Source of the DNA: Rouxiella sp. WC2420
Lineage (GTDB): Bacteria > Pseudomonadota > Gammaproteobacteria > Enterobacterales > Enterobacteriaceae
DNA length: 64,000 nucleotides
Assembly (NCBI RefSeq): GCF_041200025.1
Contig: NZ_CP165628.1
Coordinates: forward strand, 1,550,001 to 1,614,000
Direction: 5' to 3'
The notes beneath the pieces were generated by a model. It did not search any database, had not been told where the DNA came from, and worked only from the letters and a program-made list of their open reading frames with translations. Position numbers and translations under genes: made by a program. Below, one piece after another: positions 44,529 through 54,916 of this stretch (position 1 is its first letter; each line of letters starts with the position of its first letter).

Positions 44529-45512
44529 TTAAATTGTACCGCCGAGGGAAATACGATAATGCAGGTCAACTCTTTCAATTGTCGGAATTTTATTAATCTT
44601 TTTCAGCATGATTTCAGCTGCGACTTTGCCGATTTCGAAGCGCGGGGTGATCACGCTGGCCAGCAGTGGCGTAGTCGCCAGGCCAATATCCAGGCCGTGA
44701 AAGCCTGAGATCGCCATCTCCTGCGGTACTCGAATGCCTAAGCGAAGACATTCCTGCAACACGCCGACGGCAATATCATCATTGGTGCAAAGAACCGCAT
44801 CAACCAGCGGATCTAACTGGCGTGCCATGGTCAGCATTCCTGCGCCGATAGACACCGAAGAAACTTTATTTGGCGTAATATGCTGCGGAGTAAGTCCGTT
44901 ATTTTCCATGGCTTTTCGGTATCCCTCATAACGTTTCATATCACGGGGGTCGGACATCGAACCGAAATAAACGACGTGTTTTTTGCCGCTGGCAATTAAC
45001 GCCGTCGCCATATCAAACCCGGCCTGAAAATTATCAAAGCCGACGGCGATACGGCCATGGGAATCATCGAGATCCATTACCTGAGCAATAGGAATATCAG
45101 CGGCATTGAGATATTTATCGGCTTTTAGCGTGTGTACTGAATCAGTCAGGATTAGACCGGCAAGGCGGTAGGTCAGCAAATTGATAATATGTTCTTCTTC
45201 ACGTTCTTTGCTGTAATCGTAATTCACCACCAGCGTTTGATAACCCTGTTCTGAGGTTACCGATTCGATCCCTGCCAGCAGTTCGGAGAAAATCTGATTA
45301 TTAAAAGAGGGAACAAGAATGCCTATCTTCCTGCTTTTATTCTTTTTTTCTGTTTCTTCCAGCGGAAATCCAACTTCTTGCATCACCTTGGTAATGCGTT
45401 CCCGCGTTTCTGGAGAGACTTTTTCAGGCGTGCGGAGAAACCGGCTGACGGTCATTTTAGTGACGTCGGCGAGTAACGCGATATCTTGCAGTGTGACGCG
45501 CTGATTTCTCAT
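44529..45512 (-). CDS. LacI-family repressor, IdnR-like
   Basis: A 327-residue LacI/GalR repressor. The DNA-binding head is VTLQDIALLADVTKMTVSRFLR (about 6-27), with the hinge after it. The sensor domain begins IGILVPSFNNQIFSELLAGIESVTSEQGYQTL and ends with FHGLDIGLATTPLLASVITPRF. Both parts read like E. coli IdnR. It is flanked on one side by the transporter and divergently by idnO, with matching half-operators on both sides, so it likely regulates both in response to a gluconate-like acid. Confidence 0.85.
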   Translation of the reverse strand: MRNQRVTLQDIALLADVTKMTVSRFLRTPEKVSPETRERITKVMQEVGFPLEETEKKNKSRKIGILVPSFNNQIFSELLAGIESVTSEQGYQTLVVNYDYSKEREEEHIINLLTYRLAGLILTDSVHTLKADKYLNAADIPIAQVMDLDDSHGRIAVGFDNFQAGFDMATALIASGKKHVVYFGSMSDPRDMKRYEGYRKAMENNGLTPQHITPNKVSSVSIGAGMLTMARQLDPLVDAVLCTNDDIAVGVLQECLRLGIRVPQEMAISGFHGLDIGLATTPLLASVITPRFEIGKVAAEIMLKKINKIPTIERVDLHYRISLGGTI

Positions 45513-45874
45513 CCAGAAGTCCTGCTGGTGCCGCTGTGGGTAACATCAAGTGGCGGGAAAATGATACGGTTTATGTTACCAAATAGCTTATCTCTTAACA
45601 ACGCAATAGAAGGGCATAAAAAACTTTTACTTTCATGACGATGACACATTTTGTTGCCCTTAACGCCTCTCTCTGACTGGCAAAATTTGCGTTAGGAGAA
45701 ATTTATCGAATGACCCCGATCACGCTTGCGGTAACAGAGTTTCTTAACACCCAATAAAGTGATCTGTATCACAGTTTGTGGGCCGATAAACCGCTTTTAT
45801 TGATGAACATCACTTTATTCATTTGATCGTGGGTCTCACGAACTCTATTCGTTTGTAACGTCAGGAAAATCACA
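45513..45874. promoter_or_regulatory. Divergent control region of the idnR-like and idnO-like genes
   Basis: A 362-bp spacer. Half-operators GGTAACAT (45539-45546) and ATGTTACC (45573-45580) fit the IdnR/GntR motif, with ATGATAC at 45561. A CRP-like palindrome AGTGA-TCTGTA-TCACA occupies 45758-45773, about 100 bp before the idnO-like start. Confidence 0.6.
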
Positions 45875-46639
45875 ATGACAAATCTATTCTCCCTGGATAA
45901 CAAAAAAATTCTGGTTACCGGTTCTTCGCGCGGACTGGGTTTCCTGTTGGCAAAAGGTCTGGCTGAAAATGGTGCCGAAGTCATCATCAACAGCACCACG
46001 CAGGAATCAGCGGCTAAAGCTGCCGAAGCTTTGCGTGCCGAAGGTTTTATTGCTCATGCGGTCGCTTTTGACGTTACTCAAAGTGTTGCAGTGAATCAGG
46101 CGATCGATAAAATCGAAAAGGAAATCGGGCCTATCGACGTGCTGGTCAACAATGCCGGGATTCAGCGTCGCCACAAGTTTACCGAATTCCCGGAAAAAGA
46201 CTGGGACGACATCGTAGCGGTAAACCAGAAATCGGTGTTCCTGGTTTCACAGGCGGTTGCTCGTTACATGGTCAAGCGAGAGCGCGGCAAAATCATTAAT
46301 ATCGGCTCGATTCAAAGTGAGCTGGGTCGCGACACCATCACCCCTTACGCTGCTTCAAAAGGCGCGGTGAAAATGTTGACCCGCGGCATGTGCGTCGAGC
46401 TGGCCCGCTATAATATTCAGGTGAACGGTATTGCTCCCGGCTATTTCAAAACTGATATGACTCAGGCGCTGGTGGATAACAAAGAGTTCTCCGACTGGCT
46501 GTGCAAAAGAACGCCAGCCGCCCGTTGGGGTAATCCCGAGGAGCTAATCGGCGGTGCGGTTTACCTTTCTTCTCGCGCGTCAGATTTCGTAAACGGCCAG
46601 CTGCTGTTTATCGACGGCGGCATGATGGCGGCGGTCTGA
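45875..46639 (+). CDS. idnO: Gluconate 5-dehydrogenase / 5-ketogluconate reductase, IdnO-like
   Basis: A 254-residue SDR. The cofactor motif is TGSSRGLG (16-23). NNAGIQRRHKFTEFPEKDWDD and the catalytic ITPYAASKGAVKMLTRGMCV (Tyr158, Lys162) are near-identical to E. coli IdnO, as is the ending FVNGQLLFIDGGM. The enzyme interconverts 5-keto-D-gluconate and D-gluconate in the cytoplasm. It is divergent from the IdnR-like gene and followed 43 bp later by another SDR. Confidence 0.88.
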   Translation: MTNLFSLDNKKILVTGSSRGLGFLLAKGLAENGAEVIINSTTQESAAKAAEALRAEGFIAHAVAFDVTQSVAVNQAIDKIEKEIGPIDVLVNNAGIQRRHKFTEFPEKDWDDIVAVNQKSVFLVSQAVARYMVKRERGKIINIGSIQSELGRDTITPYAASKGAVKMLTRGMCVELARYNIQVNGIAPGYFKTDMTQALVDNKEFSDWLCKRTPAARWGNPEELIGGAVYLSSRASDFVNGQLLFIDGGMMAAV

Positions 46640-46682
46640 TCGCTGATTTTTGCAATCAAGCTGAATAGATTTTGGATACCTT

Positions 46683-47438
46683 ATGATCACAACTGATAAG
46701 AAAATTGCGTTGATTACCGGTGCCGGCAGTGGCATCGGGTTGAGTGCTGCCAAAGCATTGGTGGCCAGCGGGTTTATGGTTATTTTGACTGGGCGCAATC
46801 AGGATAAACTGCAAAAGGCTGCCGCGCTGTTTGAGCCGGGGCAAGTTCATGCTCTGACGGTAGACGTCACCGATCCCAAGTCGGTCGCGACGCTGTTTTC
46901 AACGGTGCAGGAGACTTTTGGTCGTTTAGATGTGTTGTTTAACAATGCCGGAACCAACGTCAAGGAACAGCCGATTGAAGACCAGCCTTATGAAGACTGG
47001 CTGGCGGTGATTAATACCAACCTTAACGGTGCCTATTTGTGTACTCAGGCGGCAGTAAAATTGATGAAACAGCAAACGCCAATCGGCGGAAGAATCATCA
47101 ACAACGGGTCAATTTCAGCCCATACTCCACGCCCGTATTCAGCGGCTTATACGGCCAGCAAACACGCTATTACCGGCCTGACTAAAAGCACCTCGCTGGA
47201 CGGTCGACAATACAACATTGCCTGTGGGCAAATTGATGTGGGAAATGCTGCCACCGATATGGGCAACAAGGCATTGGGCGGCAGATTACAGGCTAATTTC
47301 GAGCTGGAACCCGAGCCGGTAATGCCGGCAGACAAAGTCGGAGAAGCCGTGGCGTTTATGGCTAATCAGCCAGATGGTACCAATATTCTGACTTTGACGG
47401 TAATGGCTACCGCGATGCCGTTCGTGGGCCGCGGATAA
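46683..47438 (+). CDS. SDR oxidoreductase of the sugar-acid module
   Basis: A 251-residue classical SDR. The cofactor motif is [12 protein letters not shown] lies near residue 90, and the catalytic [11 protein letters not shown] near 156. It appears co-transcribed with the IdnO-like gene and ends in a terminator. The unusual C-terminus ([18 protein letters not shown]) lacks the common VDGG motif. The substrate may be a keto acid or sugar acid; not determinable here. Confidence 0.85.
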   Translation: MITTDKKIALITGAGSGIGLSAAKALVASGFMVILTGRNQDKLQKAAALFEPGQVHALTVDVTDPKSVATLFSTVQETFGRLDVLFNNAGTNVKEQPIEDQPYEDWLAVINTNLNGAYLCTQAAVKLMKQQTPIGGRIINNGSISAHTPRPYSAAYTASKHAITGLTKSTSLDGRQYNIACGQIDVGNAATDMGNKALGGRLQANFELEPEPVMPADKVGEAVAFMANQPDGTNILTLTVMATAMPFVGRG

Positions 47439-47461
47439 CGTTTCATTTGGCAAAGGCAAAT

Positions 47462-47497
47462 AAAAAAAGGAGAGCGCCCCCCGGCACTCTCCTTTTA
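47462..47497. terminator. Bidirectional terminator
   Basis: AAAAGGAGAG pairs with CTCTCCTTTT around an inner GCC/GGC stem. It lies between the SDR and the convergent dehydrogenase operon. Confidence 0.85.
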
Positions 47498-47527
47498 CTT
47501 TGCTCGCCAAAAACTGTTAATACATTA

Positions 47528-48943
47528 TTAACGTGAGCGAGTTTTGCGTCTTCTAAATAACCAGAAGATCAGCGCCAGCACAATAATCACGCCTACAATC
47601 ATTGCCGGAGCCATATATGGCTGAAGCTTCGCGAGCAGGGTCACAGGGCCACCGCCGCGCAGCACCGCCACATCTTGCGGGGTAACCTGAATCGCCGGGT
47701 TACCATAGTTGGTCAGCACGTAGTTGGAGATGTCAGCAATCTGTGCGTCGGTCAACTGGCCGACATACGAACCTTCACCAAATTTCGGCATCAGCACATG
47801 CTGGTCACCGACCTGACGATCGACACCGTACAGAATAGCTGAAATCAGGTTTGACGCGTTGGTCATACCGGTCGCGGTGTTGTTATACAGTGACGGGTAT
47901 GCCTGATTTTTGCTGCCGCCGCCGTCTGGCTGATGACAGCTTGCACAGTAGCCGCTGAACAACGCCGCGCCACCAATAATGGTGTGGTTGGAGTTGGAAG
48001 GATGCATACCGCGCAGGCCATCTTCGACGTTAACGCCTTTCGGGCCAAAGCTGTCCGCCGCCTGTTTGTCGCCCGGATTACGCACCGGAGTACTGGTTTT
48101 CAGGTAAACCGCGATGGCATTCAGGTCGGAGTCAGGCAGGTACTGCAAACTGTTCTGCACGGCTTCAGCCATCGGGCCAGCGGCCTGGTTTTTGCCTACG
48201 GTACGGCCAGTTTTCATGTACTCGACCAGCTGTGCCTGGGTCCAATTGCCAATGCCGCTAACCGGATCAGAGCTGATGTTTGGCGCATACCATGGGCCAA
48301 CCATGCCACCGCCCAACGGTTTATCGGTGACTTCGCCCATCATCAGGTTACGCGGCGTGTGGCAGGTATCGCAGTGGCCCGCGCCGTTAACCAGATAAGC
48401 CCCACGATTCCATTCTGCGCTTTTACTGGCGTCCGGTTTAAAGGCGGAGCTGTCCAGATACATCATGTTCCAGCCAGCCATTGCGATACGCATATTGAAC
48501 GGGAACGGCAGCGCGGTCGGTTTGGTTGGCTGTTCTACCGGTTTCACGCCGAGCTGGAAGTAGGCATACATCGCCTGAATATCTTCGTCGCTCATATGGC
48601 TGTAAGAGGTGTAAGGCATTGCCGGATAAAGGTTTTCACCGTCGGGGCGAACCCCTTCACGCACCGCTTTGCTGAACTGCTGCAAAGTGTAATTGCCGAT
48701 ACCAAACTGTTTGGACGGGGTGATGTTGGTGGTGTAAATGGTGCCCATCGGGGAATGAATTGCGTAGTCACCAGCAAAAGGCTTACCGCCTTCAGGATTG
48801 GTATGACACGCCTGACAGTCAGCCGCGGTGGCGACCAGTTTACCTTTGGCAATCAGGTCCAGCTGGCTGTCCTGTGCCGACGCCATGGCTGCGAAACCAG
48901 TCAGCGCCGCGCCGAGTAATCCTAAACTCAGAAGTTTTTTCAT
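47528..48943 (-). CDS. Cytochrome c subunit of FAD-dependent sugar(-acid) dehydrogenase
   Basis: A 471-residue exported triheme cytochrome c. A signal peptide (KKLLSLGLLGAALTGFAAM, then ASA) is followed by three heme sites: CQACH (about 42), CDTCH (about 190) and CASCH (about 332). A C-terminal membrane anchor (MIVGVIIVLALIFWLF) precedes RRRKTRSR. In gluconate 2-dehydrogenase and related complexes this subunit passes electrons to ubiquinone. Its ATG overlaps the stop of the flavin subunit by 4 bp (ATGA). Confidence 0.92.
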   Translation of the reverse strand: MKKLLSLGLLGAALTGFAAMASAQDSQLDLIAKGKLVATAADCQACHTNPEGGKPFAGDYAIHSPMGTIYTTNITPSKQFGIGNYTLQQFSKAVREGVRPDGENLYPAMPYTSYSHMSDEDIQAMYAYFQLGVKPVEQPTKPTALPFPFNMRIAMAGWNMMYLDSSAFKPDASKSAEWNRGAYLVNGAGHCDTCHTPRNLMMGEVTDKPLGGGMVGPWYAPNISSDPVSGIGNWTQAQLVEYMKTGRTVGKNQAAGPMAEAVQNSLQYLPDSDLNAIAVYLKTSTPVRNPGDKQAADSFGPKGVNVEDGLRGMHPSNSNHTIIGGAALFSGYCASCHQPDGGGSKNQAYPSLYNNTATGMTNASNLISAILYGVDRQVGDQHVLMPKFGEGSYVGQLTDAQIADISNYVLTNYGNPAIQVTPQDVAVLRGGGPVTLLAKLQPYMAPAMIVGVIIVLALIFWLFRRRKTRSR

Positions 48944-50598
48944 GCCTGACCTGCCAGAGATTTAGCCATATCATCAGCCGCTTTCAACGCCAGTGCAGCC
49001 ATGGTCAATGTACTGTTTACCACGCTGGAAGACGGGATTGCACCGCCGCCCGGCAACCACAGATTGGCATGATCATGGGTACGGCAATTGCCGTTAACCA
49101 CCGAGTCTTTCGGATCGTTGCCCATGATAGTGCCGCCCATAATATGGTTATTGGCGTTCAGGCTGGTAGTGATGTTGAAATCTTCAGCCATAAACAGTTT
49201 GCCGATTTCCTCCAACTGTTTGTGCGCAGCAACGGCACCATTGCGCACGTAATCACCTACGTCATAGTGAATATCCGGGCAAGGCAGGCCGTGCGGATCT
49301 TTACGGGTGGTGCTTAACGTCAGGCGGTTATTGGGATCTGGCAGCGGCTCAAGACTGATTGACAAGTCCACGCCGTAAATTGAACGACGACGGATTTCCG
49401 CATCCAGCTCTTCGCCAACCAGTCCCATTTGCAGCGCCTTGTTAGTGGCTGGAATGACCTGGCTAATATTGTTGACGATCATCTTGTTGGCTGAATATTT
49501 GCTACGGAATTCGCCGTCACGAGGGCCAACCAGACAGCTGCTTTGTGCAGGGCCGCGGCCAATCCACAGTGGTTCAGAGGCGATGAAAGTACAGTGGAAA
49601 CCGGAGTGATCCATCATGTTGCGGCCAACGTGGTCTGAAGAGTTGGCGATTCCGTTCGGATTTTTTTCGTTGGCAGCAATCAGCAGCAGGCGCGGTGTCT
49701 CGATGCCATTACAGGCCAGAGCAAAGATTTTACCGGTAGCTTTGTGCGACTGTTTTTTATTGTCCAGCCAATGCACAGCGGTCACGTTGTTGTTTTCGTC
49801 AGTATCAATCTTATAAACCACTGATTCAGCGAGAACTACTGCACCTTTGTTCTCAGCGCGTTCAACATGACTGATGCCGTTGTACATCGCGCCGATTGGG
49901 CAAATAGGCTGGCAGTTGTTGTTGCCGCAGCAGGTTGGACGACCATTCCACGGGCGGGTACTGCGGCCCTGCGGGATAGGTACTGATTTGAAACCGTGCG
50001 GATTTACCACTTCGGCGAAACGGGTATCGCCGTAGGCGTAAGGCACTTGTTCCATTGGATATGGCTTGCTGCGCTCGGAGGGGGATTGCAGCTCTGGATC
50101 GCTTGGACCGGCCACGCCAATTTCTTCCTCGGCACGGCAATAGTAAGGTTCCAGCTCTTCATAGGAAATCGGCCAGTCGCGACCAATGCCGTACAGCGTT
50201 TTCATTTTGAAATCGTTTGGCAGGTGACGCCAGCATGAAGCGGCCCAGTGCCAGGTTGTCCCGCCTACGGTACGCAGATAACCCTGCTGAAAGCTGCTGG
50301 CGCTAGGTCCAGTCAGGTTCACGTAGTTGTTTTTTGGGAAATATAGCGGCGCAGGAGCCAGTTCAGACTGCGGATAAAGGCCCTGGAAGTCAGAACCCGC
50401 GCGGTTTGCAAACGGCATATTGCGCCAGTTTTCAACCGCCTGTGCGCGTTCAATACGCAAACCGGCTTCAAGCACCAATACGGAATGTCCCAGACTGACC
50501 ATTTGGTCGGCAATCATACCGCCAACAATCCCTGATCCGACAATGATCACATCCGCAGACGCATCGCCGTCTGCGGTAAAAGTAGGTTTATTCATCAT
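48940..50598 (-). CDS. GMC flavoprotein subunit of gluconate 2-dehydrogenase-type complex
   Basis: A 552-residue GMC oxidoreductase. The FAD motif is DVIIVGSGIVGGMIADQM (14-31). The cysteine cluster CCGNNNCQPIC near residue 220 matches the [3Fe-4S] site known in bacterial FAD sugar dehydrogenases. A catalytic-histidine region occurs in NNHIMGGTIMG, and GGGAIPSSSVVNSTLTMAALA lies near the end. It oxidises a sugar or sugar acid at the periplasmic face. D-gluconate to 2-ketogluconate is the best guess from neighbours; 2-ketogluconate or sorbitol cannot be excluded. Confidence 0.9.
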   Translation of the reverse strand: MMNKPTFTADGDASADVIIVGSGIVGGMIADQMVSLGHSVLVLEAGLRIERAQAVENWRNMPFANRAGSDFQGLYPQSELAPAPLYFPKNNYVNLTGPSASSFQQGYLRTVGGTTWHWAASCWRHLPNDFKMKTLYGIGRDWPISYEELEPYYCRAEEEIGVAGPSDPELQSPSERSKPYPMEQVPYAYGDTRFAEVVNPHGFKSVPIPQGRSTRPWNGRPTCCGNNNCQPICPIGAMYNGISHVERAENKGAVVLAESVVYKIDTDENNNVTAVHWLDNKKQSHKATGKIFALACNGIETPRLLLIAANEKNPNGIANSSDHVGRNMMDHSGFHCTFIASEPLWIGRGPAQSSCLVGPRDGEFRSKYSANKMIVNNISQVIPATNKALQMGLVGEELDAEIRRRSIYGVDLSISLEPLPDPNNRLTLSTTRKDPHGLPCPDIHYDVGDYVRNGAVAAHKQLEEIGKLFMAEDFNITTSLNANNHIMGGTIMGNDPKDSVVNGNCRTHDHANLWLPGGGAIPSSSVVNSTLTMAALALKAADDMAKSLAGQA

Positions 50599-51212
50599 GC
50601 TTTACTCGCGTTAACTGAATCTGGCGTCGCCTTAAGGCGCTCTTCTTTCATATATTCCGGCATTGGTGCAGCGGGAGGTGCGGCGGTGAACCACAGCGGG
50701 CCGTTGCCGCAGTAAGTCGGAACGATCAGGCCATCACTAACCGGTCGATACATCAGCGCATCTTTATATGCGATCAGCATGGTATCGGTACCATTTTTCA
50801 CTGTACCGGTATACCAGCCCGTGATGATGCTGGTCAGCAGGTCACCCAAACCGTTTTGTTTAGCCAAATCCTGAAACTGTTTGGCACGCATATTAGGCTG
50901 GAGCAGGGCGTACAGTTTCGCAACCTGAACAGAAAACTGTGGGTTACCGTGGTAAAAGGCGTTGAAAATCTGTGCCGACATTCCGGGGCTCAAATCTTGA
51001 TGCTCGGTAATGGCCTGAGAAACAATAAAAAACTGGGTAAAAATGACCGGGGAGTTAGTTGCGGTAGCTGTTTCTGCCTGAGTCAGGAAGGGGAAGCCCA
51101 GTAAGGTAGCGGCTACCATGGCTGAACCAACGCCTTTTAACATATCGCGGCGACTGAAACCGGTACCATTTTCCTGAGTGCCTGCGTCAAAAAGTGAACG
51201 ATTTTTGTCCAT
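50595..51212 (-). CDS. Gamma (small) subunit of the FAD-dependent dehydrogenase, Tat-exported
   Basis: A 205-residue gluconate 2-dehydrogenase subunit 3-type protein. A twin-arginine signal SRRDMLKGVGSAMVAATLLG lies near residue 19, consistent with co-export of the folded flavin subunit. The mature part contains AIFNAFYHGNPQFSVQVAKLY-like helices typical of the family. ATG at 51212 is used because AAGAGAA-type purines precede it, while the ATG at 51245 lacks a ribosome site. It is the first gene of a three-gene operon with 4-bp overlaps. Confidence 0.88.
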   Translation of the reverse strand: MDKNRSLFDAGTQENGTGFSRRDMLKGVGSAMVAATLLGFPFLTQAETATATNSPVIFTQFFIVSQAITEHQDLSPGMSAQIFNAFYHGNPQFSVQVAKLYALLQPNMRAKQFQDLAKQNGLGDLLTSIITGWYTGTVKNGTDTMLIAYKDALMYRPVSDGLIVPTYCGNGPLWFTAAPPAAPMPEYMKEERLKATPDSVNASKA

Positions 51213-51906
51213 CTCAATTCTCTTTAGATCGGGTGAGTGAGCCATTAGTCGGCTTAGAATTATTATTATTTTTTTGTTTATGCAGAAGCTGAGGCCTCTT
51301 TACGGAGGTTCGGCGCCTCTTGGATAGGGTAATCCAGTAAAAACGGTGTGGATGATAATGCCAGTAATGCAAAAAAGCGCTAACAAATCGTGCTAAAAAA
51401 ATAACATTCCGTTTTCATTTGAAATTGACTTAACAAAATTGCAACAGGCGCTAGTCGAAAAAATCCGAAATGTCCAAGTCGTTACGAACCCAATGGTTCA
51501 TTATTTATTAACTAAATGTTTCATTATTAATTAATTGATTTAATGAATAAAATCCATCATGGTCGCTGAGTTTTGTTTATTATTTGTGATATTTTAGCGT
51601 CAAAAAAGTAACGGTGATGAATGAAATTGGTTGAGAAATGATTCTGAACAGGTTACAAATGAGGCGAAGTGAGAGCCGGATCCCATTTTAAACGGAGAGT
51701 GTTCAAAAAAACGTCACAACGGGCCATTTCTGTACTTAAATAGTTAATGATATGTGAAAAATAGGTTTAAATTTAACTATTTTACAAGCGTAGAGGCTTG
51801 GTCTGCGTTATAACTTGGTTCATGCGTTGCGTATTTGTAAATTTATTGTTTAAAGATGAGTCTTTCGTTGGAAATACAATTTTAATAAATGCTTTTGGGG
51901 AGCACC
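51213..51906. other. Long non-coding region between dehydrogenase operon and yejG
   Basis: A 694-bp AT-rich divergent spacer. It should hold the dehydrogenase promoter and the yejG promoter. GAGGCCTC...GCGCCTC at about 51289-51320 can form a hairpin. No open frame with a credible start was seen. Confidence 0.4.
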
Positions 51907-52257
51907 GTGAACAATAATCACTTTTCGGTGGTACATCGATTACCACAAAGCTATCGCTGGCTGTCAGGCTTTGCGGGCATTAAAGTGGAAGTTATCCCAC
52001 TGCCTGCCGATGAAGAAGACAGCAATCTGATCGGCCTAAAATTGTTAAGCCCTGAAGGGGATAGCGCGCGTCAGGTGTTACAGGGGCTAAATCTTTCCCT
52101 GCGTGAAATTCAGGTTGAAAGCAATATCGTAGAATGTGAAGGCGAGCTTTGCCTATTTGTTAAGCGCGACGATGAAAGCGCCACGATGTGTCGTTTGAAA
52201 AATATCGGTACAGCCATTGCCGAATCCGTTTCTGTGTCTGCAATCTATCCTTTCTGA
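51907..52257 (+). CDS. yejG: YejG family protein
   Basis: A 116-residue conserved enterobacterial protein of unknown function. The FSVVHRLPQSYRWLSGFAG opening and CRLKNIGTAIAES ending are typical. GTG at 51907 is chosen since GGGGAG lies 5 nt before it; the in-frame ATG at 51889 has no ribosome site. It is convergent with yejF, 10 bp apart. Confidence 0.88.
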   Translation: MNNNHFSVVHRLPQSYRWLSGFAGIKVEVIPLPADEEDSNLIGLKLLSPEGDSARQVLQGLNLSLREIQVESNIVECEGELCLFVKRDDESATMCRLKNIGTAIAESVSVSAIYPF

Positions 52258-52267
52258 CGACTATCAG

Positions 52268-53881
52268 CTAATGCTGCTGGCCGTCATTCGCCTCCGCCAG
52301 CGCCAACAGCTGCTGCGTGTACGGCTGCTCAGGCCGAGTAAACAGTTTTTCGCACTCCCCCTGCTCAATGACCTTCCCGCTCTGTAACACAATCACCTGA
52401 TGGCACAAGCTTCTCACCACCTGTAAGTCATGGCTGATAAACAGATATGACAGGCCGTAGCGCTGCTGCAAATTATGTAATAGCTGCAAAATCTGCGCCT
52501 GTACGGACTTATCCAGCGAAGAGGTTGGCTCGTCGAGGATCACCAGCTCCGGCTGCAAAATCAGCGCTCTGGCGATGGCTATACGTTGACGTTGCCCCCC
52601 TGAGAACTCGGTGGGATAACGATGACGCGTTTGCGGATCAAGCCCTACCTCCTGCATGGCGGCAATCACCTGCTGTTCGCGCTCCTGCTCGCTTAGCCGT
52701 TTATGCACCTGTAAGCCCTCGGCGATAATCTGCATCACGTTGAGACGCGGATTTAGCGCCGAATACGGGTCCTGAAACACTACCTGAATGCGGCTGCGAA
52801 ATGGCAGCATTGCTTTGCGATTTAACGATTGCAGCGGCTGGCCGTCGAATTCGATCCCGCCCTGTGAGCGCAGCAACCGCAGCAGCGCCAGGCCCGTGGT
52901 GCTTTTGCCCGATCCAGACTCGCCCACCAAGCCAAGACTTTCACCGCGACGCAGAGTAAAGCTAAGGCCTTGCAGTGCCATCTTGGTGCTCACAGTGCGG
53001 CGCAGCAGACCACGGCGGACCGGGAAGCCAACGCCGAGATTTTCAACCTTTAGAAGAACCGGGCTTTCTGGCGGCACTGGACGCGGGCTACCTTTAGGTT
53101 CGGCCTGCAAAAGCTGTTGTGTGTAAGCATGTCGAGGCGCGGTAAACAGCGCCTCGCGCGCGTTATACTCCACGCAGCGCCCCTCTCTCATCACCGCCAC
53201 GTTATCGGCAATAGAACGGACAATGCGCAGATTATGAGTAATAAACAGCATCGCCATCCCCAGCTCTTGTTTAAGCTCTTGCAGCAGGGAGAGGATCTGC
53301 GCCTGCACTGACACGTCCAGCGCGGTTGTGGGTTCATCGGCAATCAGCAGGTTAGGCTGGGTGAGAATAGCCATGGCAATCATCACTCTCTGGCGTTCGC
53401 CGCCGGAAAGTTGGTGCGGGAAGTCGCTCAGTCTGGAGGCTGCCTGAGCGATACCAACGCGGTCCAGGCATTGAATAATCTCTTTACGCGCGGCATCACG
53501 TCGCATCCCTCGGTGCAGCGACAAAACCTCTGCCAGCTGTTTCTCAATGGTGTGCAGCGGATTAAGCGAAACCATCGGCTCCTGAAAAATCATCGCGATC
53601 CGGTCACCGCGGATCTTGCGCAGCGCCGGTTCGCTGGCGTGGAGCAGGCTTTGTCCCTGATAAAGAATATCGCCCTGAGGATAAACCACTGACTGCGATC
53701 GCAGCAATCGCAGAATCGACAGCGCGGTCACGCTTTTGCCCGAACCGGACTCGCCAACCAGCGCCAGCGTTTCCCCGGCCGAGAGGGTCAGCGACAGGTC
53801 ATTGACCACGGTCGAAAGCTGCCCCTCGTGACGAAAGGCAATATCGAGATTTTCTATGCTGAGCAGGGGCGTATGAGACAT
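52268..53881 (-). CDS. yejF: ABC transporter ATP-binding protein YejF (fused double ATPase)
   Basis: A 537-residue protein with two ABC ATPase domains. Domain 1 (about 5-260) has Walker [11 protein letters not shown], signature LSGGERQRV and Walker B LLIADEPT. Domain 2 (about 275-530) has [19 protein letters not shown] and LVILDEPT. It energises the YejABEF peptide importer linked to antimicrobial-peptide (microcin C) uptake. It is the last gene of the yejABEF operon. Confidence 0.96.
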   Translation of the reverse strand: MSHTPLLSIENLDIAFRHEGQLSTVVNDLSLTLSAGETLALVGESGSGKSVTALSILRLLRSQSVVYPQGDILYQGQSLLHASEPALRKIRGDRIAMIFQEPMVSLNPLHTIEKQLAEVLSLHRGMRRDAARKEIIQCLDRVGIAQAASRLSDFPHQLSGGERQRVMIAMAILTQPNLLIADEPTTALDVSVQAQILSLLQELKQELGMAMLFITHNLRIVRSIADNVAVMREGRCVEYNAREALFTAPRHAYTQQLLQAEPKGSPRPVPPESPVLLKVENLGVGFPVRRGLLRRTVSTKMALQGLSFTLRRGESLGLVGESGSGKSTTGLALLRLLRSQGGIEFDGQPLQSLNRKAMLPFRSRIQVVFQDPYSALNPRLNVMQIIAEGLQVHKRLSEQEREQQVIAAMQEVGLDPQTRHRYPTEFSGGQRQRIAIARALILQPELVILDEPTSSLDKSVQAQILQLLHNLQQRYGLSYLFISHDLQVVRSLCHQVIVLQSGKVIEQGECEKLFTRPEQPYTQQLLALAEANDGQQH

Positions 53882-53893
53882 GTTATGGCAATC

Positions 53894-54916
53894 CTAACGT
53901 GACTGACTGGGATCAAAAGCGTCGCGCACCGCTTCACCGATAAAGATTAGCAGCGACAGGAGGATAGCCAGAACCATAAAGGCGCTGATCCCCAGCCACG
54001 GTGCTTGCAGATTATTTTTGCCCTCCAGCAGCAGCGCGCCGAGCGAAGGCGAACCAATCGGTAAACCAAAGCCGAGAAAATCCAGCGATGCCAGCGTAGT
54101 GATAGAGCCACAAAGAATGAAAGGCATAAAGGTCAGGGTCGCGACCGTCGCGTTTGGCAGCATGTGACGCAGCATGATAGTGCTGTCGGCGACGCCCATG
54201 GCCTGCGCTGCGCGGATGTAATCGAAATTGCGAGTACGCAGAAATTCGGCGCGTACCACTCCAACCAGTATCATCCAGCCCGAAAGTACGGTAATCAGCA
54301 GCAGCCACCAGAAATTCGGCTGCACCACGCTCGACAACAGAATAATCAGGAAAAGCGTTGGCATGCCGGCCCAGACTTCAATAAATCGCTGCCCCCAGAG
54401 ATCAATCCGGCCGCCGTAATAGCCCTGAATCGCACCTGCGACCATGCCAATCAGCGACGAAAGCAGGGTTAGCAACACCCCAAAAAACAGCGAGATGCGC
54501 ATTCCATAGAGAATTTCGGCCAATACGTCATGCCCGTTGCTGTCGGTACCTAACAGATTTTGTCGCGACGGCGGTGAGGGAAAAGGTTGCTGAGTTGAAA
54601 AATTGATTGAGTTAAAGCTTTGCCGCAGAGGTGCCCAAATCACCCAGCCGTGGCTTTCAAGCTGTTTAACGACAAACGGGTCTTGATAGTCAGCCGCGGT
54701 TTGCAGCTCGCCGCCAAAGGTCGACTCGGTATAGTTAAACATAAATGGCAGATAGAGATGGCCCTGATAGCGCACCAGCAGCGGCTTTTCATTGGCTATC
54801 ACGTTGGATAACAGCGCCAGCACCATAACAACGGCGAAGATCCACAGCGACCAGAATCCACGTCGATTTTGTCGAAAACGCATCCAGCGGGCACGGTTGG
54901 CAGTATTGAGCTTCAC
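53894..54916 (-). CDS. yejE: Peptide ABC transporter permease YejE
   Basis: A 340-residue inner-membrane permease with six predicted helices. The EAA-like cytoplasmic loop [21 protein letters not shown] lies near residue 238. The N-terminus [20 protein letters not shown] matches E. coli YejE. It overlaps yejB by 4 bp and is followed by yejF after 12 bp. Confidence 0.95.
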   Translation of the reverse strand: MKLNTANRARWMRFRQNRRGFWSLWIFAVVMVLALLSNVIANEKPLLVRYQGHLYLPFMFNYTESTFGGELQTAADYQDPFVVKQLESHGWVIWAPLRQSFNSINFSTQQPFPSPPSRQNLLGTDSNGHDVLAEILYGMRISLFFGVLLTLLSSLIGMVAGAIQGYYGGRIDLWGQRFIEVWAGMPTLFLIILLSSVVQPNFWWLLLITVLSGWMILVGVVRAEFLRTRNFDYIRAAQAMGVADSTIMLRHMLPNATVATLTFMPFILCGSITTLASLDFLGFGLPIGSPSLGALLLEGKNNLQAPWLGISAFMVLAILLSLLIFIGEAVRDAFDPSQSR

